Source of the DNA: Solibacillus ferritrahens
GTDB taxonomy: Bacteria > Bacillota > Bacilli > Bacillales_A > Planococcaceae
Direction: 5' to 3'
Length of the DNA: 64,000 nucleotides
Assembly: GCF_037027585.1 (NCBI RefSeq)
Contig: NZ_JAXCLE010000017.1
Coordinates: 1 to 64,000 of the forward strand
Shown here: positions 60,450-64,000 of the stretch, piece by piece
Layout: the number at the start of each line of letters is the position of its first letter
Numbering within the stretch: the first letter of the stretch is position 1
Notes under the pieces: generated by a model
Told to the model about the DNA's origin: nothing
Seen by the model: the letters and a program-made list of their open reading frames with translations, nothing else
Database searches by the model: none
Program-made: the position numbers and the translations under genes

Positions 60450-61633
60450 AAGTTTAAATTAATATAATGAATTAAGCTAGCGAAAATCAATGTCATTAAA
60501 AGGGAAGATGCCATAAAGGTTACCGTACCTGTCCAGCCGTATTTTGACCAAAACAAACCTCCGATGGTTCCTCCTATACTGGAACCCATATAATAGGCAA
60601 ATAAGTATAAGGAAGAGGCTTGTGCCTTATCGGTCTTTGCTAATTGAGTTACCCAACTGCTTGCTATGGAATGGGACCCGAAAAAACCAAATGTAAAAAT
60701 GATAAGACCCATAATTTTTAATGTTAAATTTACTGGAAAAGTCAATAAGGTCCCGGCCAGCATAATAATTATACCGCTATATAAAACCTTTTGACGTCCA
60801 TATGTATCGGACAAGCTGCCAAACCAAGCGGAGCTCCATGACCCGACTAGGTATACGATAAAAAGCCAACTGACAATTGTCATGCTTAAAAGATACGGTG
60901 GCTCGACTAATTTGAATCCAATATAGTTGTACATAGTGACAAAGCTACCCATTAATGTGAAACCAATCCCAAATAATAATACAAGTTTTTTGTTTTTAAT
61001 ATGCTGAAGCAATGTTTTTGATAACAGTTTAAACTGTAATGGTCGTGGCTTGAAATGTTTCGATTCCGGAAGTGCCCAGACGAAATAACAACTTATAATA
61101 ATGCTGATTACACCAAGAACAATCATACCTATTTGCCAACTGTAAAGATCAGACATTGTACCAATAATGATTCGCCCGGATAGTCCTCCAACAGCATTTC
61201 CACTTATGTAAAGTCCCATTGCAGCACCAAAACTTGATGGATCCATTTCTTCCCCTAAATATGCCATTGCAATTGCGGGAACCCCTGCAAATACAAAACC
61301 TTGCAGAATTCGAAGTACAAGAATAGCTTCAAAATTAGGTGCAAAAGCTAATGCGAAAGTTAGGAAAGATGCCGCAAATATCGAGATTGTCATCAACTTT
61401 TTCCGTCCCCACGATTCGGATAAGGAGCTGAATAGTATAAGGCTAAATGCAAGGGCAGAAGTAGCTGCAGAGAGCGACAAGCTTGCTATAGCCGGGGAAA
61501 CATTATAGTCTTTTGAAAACTGGGGCAGAAGTGGCTGTGTAACGTAAAGATTTGCAAAAGTAATAAAGCCCGCGGAAAACAGAGCGATATTCGTCATTGT
61601 AAATGCTTTCGTTCCCTTTTTTATGTATTCCAT
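60428..61633 (-). CDS. MFS transporter
   Basis: A 401-residue major facilitator with 12 predicted membrane helices. Loop 2-3 motif A appears as LFSSLSESWGRKKLMT and again between helices 8 and 9 as WFGSLSDTYGRQKVLY. The pattern is that of YybF/YnfM-like drug or metabolite exporters, with LPESKHFKPRP in the central loop. The substrate is unknown. A GGGGG site precedes ATG 61633. The stop lies within a shared terminator. Confidence 0.92.
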   Translation of the reverse strand: MEYIKKGTKAFTMTNIALFSAGFITFANLYVTQPLLPQFSKDYNVSPAIASLSLSAATSALAFSLILFSSLSESWGRKKLMTISIFAASFLTFALAFAPNFEAILVLRILQGFVFAGVPAIAMAYLGEEMDPSSFGAAMGLYISGNAVGGLSGRIIIGTMSDLYSWQIGMIVLGVISIIISCYFVWALPESKHFKPRPLQFKLLSKTLLQHIKNKKLVLLFGIGFTLMGSFVTMYNYIGFKLVEPPYLLSMTIVSWLFIVYLVGSWSSAWFGSLSDTYGRQKVLYSGIIIMLAGTLLTFPVNLTLKIMGLIIFTFGFFGSHSIASSWVTQLAKTDKAQASSLYLFAYYMGSSIGGTIGGLFWSKYGWTGTVTFMASSLLMTLIFASLIHYINLNFKKMQGI

Positions 61634-61686
61634 AATACCCCCATCAATCGTGAATAGCTGACCACAAGGACAGCTTTTCGTATTCG

Positions 61687-62187
61687 CTATTCCATTGATT
61701 GTCCTGTTAACACTTTAGCAATTTGTTCAATTGTCATGTCAGAGTTCAATTCAAAGGCACCTTTTTGAATGGAGCGTGCGTAATCCGGTTTGGATAAATA
61801 CAACTCGAGCTCGCGTCCATTTGTAACAATACCCAAATCTTCTGCCTGCTGTCCGATTGTATAAATGGAAACATCTTCATATATATAAATCGTCGCTTCT
61901 GTAGTTTGCTTATTATTCGCTGTTTCTTCATTTAAAGAAGAGGAATCCTCTGAGCGATTCGTTTTTTCAGGTGTTTCATTATTAGATTTTTCTTCTGAAT
62001 TAGAATTTTGTTTGTCCAATTGCTCGGTTAACAAGGTTATTTGATCTTCATAATCTTTTAACTGCTGTTCATATAGCGCTATATCTTTTTGTTCGGATTC
62101 AGTTTCAATAGAGGGTAGATCAATTACAGCGATGCTTGCACCCGCAACAAATAGACCGATTCCAAATGCTCGCAACGAGGATTTCAT
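61687..62187 (-). CDS. Membrane-anchored protein with MltG/YceG-like N-domain
   Basis: A 166-residue protein: N-terminal membrane anchor (about 5-25), coiled-coil (about 35-65), a Ser/Asn/Glu-rich linker, and an outer domain (about 95-166) that reads like the LysM-like part of MltG lytic transglycosylases: TIGQQAEDLGIVTNGRELELYLS ... IQKGAFELNSDMTIEQIAKVLTG. The catalytic MltG part is missing. Its start overlaps the stop of the upstream gene (ATGA), so the two are made together. Possibly a wall-associated scaffold; unproven. Confidence 0.78.
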   Translation of the reverse strand: MKSSLRAFGIGLFVAGASIAVIDLPSIETESEQKDIALYEQQLKDYEDQITLLTEQLDKQNSNSEEKSNNETPEKTNRSEDSSSLNEETANNKQTTEATIYIYEDVSIYTIGQQAEDLGIVTNGRELELYLSKPDYARSIQKGAFELNSDMTIEQIAKVLTGQSME

Positions 62188-62633
62188 TGTTTACCTCCAT
62201 TTGCCAAAATCGATTGGATTTGAGCATGTGATAAAGTGGAAAGCTTACTGATTTCATCAATTGATAAACCTTGATTGTTTAATGCCAAAACCTGGCTTAC
62301 TAAAATTCCGTTAATGGGCTTATTATTTTTTTCAGATTTTAATCCCGATTGGGTACTATTGTGTTGGGCTGTTTTCATTTGATCAGCCACTTTCTGAAAA
62401 GAAGTAAAAGCATCTGTTTGGTTGGTTTCGGGTTGCTTCACCTGGAAATTCGGTTCTACCAGTAACTCCTCCTCCAATAGCTTAATCCGGCGTTTTAAAG
62501 CATTAGTTTCCTGATAAATATTAATAGATAAATCTTCTACATCTTTTTCAACCTGTACGGACTTATCTTTTAAAAATAACGATAAGATAATGACGATAAT
62601 TCCTACAATCATTAATATCGAAGAAAGTTCCAT
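62184..62633 (-). CDS. Membrane-anchored coiled-coil protein with HTH-like tail (SwrB/DUF6115-like)
   Basis: A 149-residue protein: N-terminal membrane helix (about 4-22), coiled-coil (about 28-58), a Gln/Asn-rich linker and a C-terminal helix-turn-helix-like end (LALNNQGLSIDEISKLSTLSHAQIQSIL), the pattern of DUF6115 and of SwrB/YlxL. SwrB in B. subtilis aids flagellar assembly, but here no flagellar gene is near. Translationally coupled to the MltG-like gene. Function uncertain. Confidence 0.75.
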   Translation of the reverse strand: MELSSILMIVGIIVIILSLFLKDKSVQVEKDVEDLSINIYQETNALKRRIKLLEEELLVEPNFQVKQPETNQTDAFTSFQKVADQMKTAQHNSTQSGLKSEKNNKPINGILVSQVLALNNQGLSIDEISKLSTLSHAQIQSILANGGKQ

Positions 62634-62672
62634 ATATATTCCTCCGTTTTAATTTACTAATCTTATTAAAGA

Positions 62673-62721
62673 TGTAATGAAACTGGCACTTGTTTGTATA
62701 AAAACTTGCCATCTCATTACA
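62673..62721. repeat. Two-level inverted repeat
   Basis: TGTAATGA (62673-62680) matches TCATTACA (62714-62721), and inside these TGGCA matches TGCCA. It lies in the 5' region of the minus-strand SwrB-like operon, before the rpmG promoter. Confidence 0.4.
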
Positions 62722-62785
62722 GATTCACTTTATTTTAACATAGTAAAACTTAATAATAAATCATACTAGATTTTTTGAGAGAGTG

Positions 62786-62794
62786 TGTTATAAT
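62786..62794 (+). promoter_or_regulatory. Extended -10 promoter of rpmG
   Basis: TGT-TATAAT, 63 bases before rpmG; no good -35 at the right distance. Confidence 0.55.
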
Positions 62795-62857
62795 AGGTAA
62801 GTCGTATAAATCATGCTCAAATAAATTTATTCTTAATTTAGAGTGGGAGGGTTAATG

Positions 62858-63007
62858 ATGCGCGTAAACATTACTTTAGCTTGCACAGACTGCGGCGAAC
62901 GTAACTACATTTCAAAAAAGAACAAGCGTAACAATCCAGAGCGTCTTGAACTTAAAAAATATTGCTCTCGCGAGAAGAAGTACACTCTTCACCGTGAAAC
63001 AAAGTAA
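62858..63007 (+). CDS. rpmG: 50S ribosomal protein L33
   Basis: Ribosomal large-subunit protein of 49 residues, nearly identical in pattern to B. subtilis RpmGA: MRVNITLACTDCGERNYISKKN, RNNPERLELKKYC, LHRETK. C9 and C12 with C36 form most of a zinc ribbon; the fourth ligand of the full CxxC pair is absent. Of two adjacent ATGs, 62858 is preferred (GGGAGGG 6 bases upstream). Gene order rpmG-yqgN-yqgQ matches B. subtilis. Confidence 0.97.
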   Translation: MRVNITLACTDCGERNYISKKNKRNNPERLELKKYCSREKKYTLHRETK

Positions 63008-63020
63008 TAATCGCTCAGTT

Positions 63021-63051
63021 AGCCAAAACCACTTGTGGGTTTTGGCTTTTT
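63021..63051 (+). terminator. rpmG terminator
   Basis: AGCCAAAACC (63021-63030) pairs with GGTTTTGGCT (63038-63047), followed by TTTT. Confidence 0.85.
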
Positions 63052-63153
63052 ACTTGAACATGGACAATGTTGAACGTTTTTATGATGGATGGATTAAAAA
63101 TTGATCTATGATAATAACTGTTAACTTTTATATGAGGGAAGCAGGGAGATTTG

Positions 63154-63717
63154 GTGGATAAAAGGGATTATCGTAAACAAGTGCAGGAAAATTTGAAGCG
63201 TATGACTTATCAAACATATCGTGAGCGCTCATTGAATTTAGCCAGACAGTTATTACAAGAACCTTCCATTAAAAACGCTAGTACCATCGCAATCACTTTA
63301 TCAAATCAACCTGAAGTAGAAACAACGTTTATAATCGAGCAATTTTGGTTATTAAATAAGAAGGTTGTCGTTCCAAAATGCAATCCTGCAGATCGTTCGA
63401 TGCAGTTTTATAAAATAGATAGCTTTGCTGAAACGGAACGGGCATACAAAAATATTTTAGAACCCATTCCGGAATTGACACAATTAGTCGATAAAGAGGA
63501 AATAGACGTGATAGTTGTTCCAGGTGTAGTATTTGATCGTCAAGGCTACCGCATCGGTTTTGGTGGTGGTTATTATGATCGCTTTTTGGTTGGATATAAC
63601 GGAAAACGCATTTCCCTTGCTTTTGAAGAACAGTTGTTGAATGAAGTGCCGAGAGAATCACATGATCTTCCGGTACATATACTACTTACAGACAAAGAGC
63701 GCATAATTTGTGCATAA
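63154..63717 (+). CDS. 5-formyltetrahydrofolate cyclo-ligase (YqgN)
   Basis: ATP-dependent enzyme of 187 residues that converts 5-formyl-THF into 5,10-methenyl-THF. Visible are KRDYRKQ at the N terminus (ATP site), ITLSNQPEVET, VVPKC, and the signature VPGVVFDRQGYRIGFGGGYYDRFL. GTG 63154 lies 5 bases after AGGGAG; TTG 63151 would be too close. The next gene starts 18 bases after the stop. Confidence 0.95.
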   Translation: MDKRDYRKQVQENLKRMTYQTYRERSLNLARQLLQEPSIKNASTIAITLSNQPEVETTFIIEQFWLLNKKVVVPKCNPADRSMQFYKIDSFAETERAYKNILEPIPELTQLVDKEEIDVIVVPGVVFDRQGYRIGFGGGYYDRFLVGYNGKRISLAFEEQLLNEVPRESHDLPVHILLTDKERIICA

Positions 63718-63735
63718 ATGTTGGAGGAACGACAA

Positions 63736-63942
63736 ATGAAGTCAATGTTGGATATAATTGGATTGCTGAAACAATACGGAATTTACATTTATACGAAGGA
63801 TCGTATTGGTGATCTATATTTGATGGAAGATGAGATTAAGGAATTATATAAGACAAACGTACTGGATATTAAAGATTTTCAAATGGCTTTATTAATTTTA
63901 CGTCAAGAAGAGCAAAGGCTTAAGCGTGAAAATAATTATTAG
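63736..63942 (+). CDS. YqgQ family protein (DUF910)
   Basis: A 68-residue helical protein: MLDIIGLLKQYGIYIYTKDRIGDLYLMEDEIKELYK, then a second helix pair ending ALLILRQEEQRLK, the DUF910/YqgQ pattern, thought to bind nucleic acid. ATG 63736 follows GGAGG by 9 bases; the ATG at 63718 precedes the ribosome site. In B. subtilis it lies next to the rhomboid protease gene, expected just beyond the window end. The last 58 bases hold a TATAAT-like element and no gene. Confidence 0.93.
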   Translation: MKSMLDIIGLLKQYGIYIYTKDRIGDLYLMEDEIKELYKTNVLDIKDFQMALLILRQEEQRLKRENNY

Positions 63943-64000
63943 TTATTGTATAATACTAGGTATCGTTTACTTGACTGCTATAACTAGGGGTTTTAAACGT

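Noticed and set aside
1..64000. CRISPR array, tRNA or rRNA genes, prophage or complete insertion sequence
   Set aside because: No regularly spaced repeats, cloverleaf-type sequences, rRNA blocks, transposase or phage structural genes were seen on either strand.

Overview
The window looks like a piece of a low-GC Gram-positive chromosome of the order Bacillales. Gene order and protein style point to the Solibacillus/Lysinibacillus group (Planococcaceae sensu lato), but the genus is an inference from memory of these families, not a database result. Long segments keep Bacillus subtilis order: ynzC-tkt; yqfW/ispG/yqfZ/yqgB/yqgC/sodA/pbpA/pstSCAB; an yrvJ-like amidase, hisS, aspS, 6S RNA, tcdA, rarA, cymR, iscS-type desulfurase, mnmA, yrrB; and rpmG, yqgN, yqgQ.

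Layout. 1-8.1 kb: a GC-rich repeat-like edge, two small genes, transketolase, an unknown protein, an alpha/beta hydrolase whose nucleophile serine is replaced by Asn, a PAS-GAF-GGDEF-EAL signalling protein on the minus strand, a CsbD stress protein, a lipoprotein, and a 42-codon gene. 8.1-20.6 kb: a DmpA-type aminopeptidase, then a ten-gene operon resembling dpp-ykf that should import oligopeptides and degrade murein peptides. It encodes a D-Ala-D-Ala dipeptidase, D-aminopeptidase, dipeptide epimerase, ABC importer (binding protein, two permeases, two ATPases), LD-carboxypeptidase, a cytosolic beta-lactamase-fold hydrolase and an NlpC/P60 endopeptidase. 20.6-30 kb: nucleotidase, ispG, a LysM protein, DUF1189 and DUF456 membrane proteins, sodA, a TetR/SDR pair, a universal stress protein, and a class B penicillin-binding protein. 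30-34.5 kb: pstSCAB-phoU behind a clear PhoP-box array.

34.6-41.1 kb: YqeY, a Nudix protein, several unrecognised proteins (one with a degenerate VWA-like fold), an iron alcohol dehydrogenase and an SH3b amidase. 41.2-45.9 kb: T-box leader, hisS-aspS, a 6S RNA gene, and tcdA. 46-53.7 kb: a membrane chemoreceptor, two unknown genes, rarA, then cymR, cysteine desulfurase, mnmA and a TPR protein (sulfur regulation and tRNA 2-thiolation). 53.8-55.9 kb: a translationally coupled pair of unknown genes, the second ending in a degenerate GGDEF-like domain, where B. subtilis has recD2. 55.9-58.5 kb: a tryptophan T-box controlling trpE-trpG and a DUF5071 gene, without the other trp genes. 58.5-64 kb: a 48-codon membrane protein, glutathione peroxidase, DegV protein, MFS exporter, a coupled MltG-like/SwrB-like pair, rpmG, 5-formyl-THF cyclo-ligase and YqgQ.

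The most informative non-coding features are the 6S RNA, two T-boxes, the Pho boxes, a family of related hairpin terminators, and a strong ribosome-binding site in front of the D-Ala-D-Ala dipeptidase that has no standard start codon behind it. No CRISPR array, tRNA, rRNA, complete insertion sequence or prophage was seen. I did not find a convincing wholly new multi-gene system; the best candidates for new biology are the coupled pair at 53.86-55.86 kb and the proteins with lost catalytic residues.
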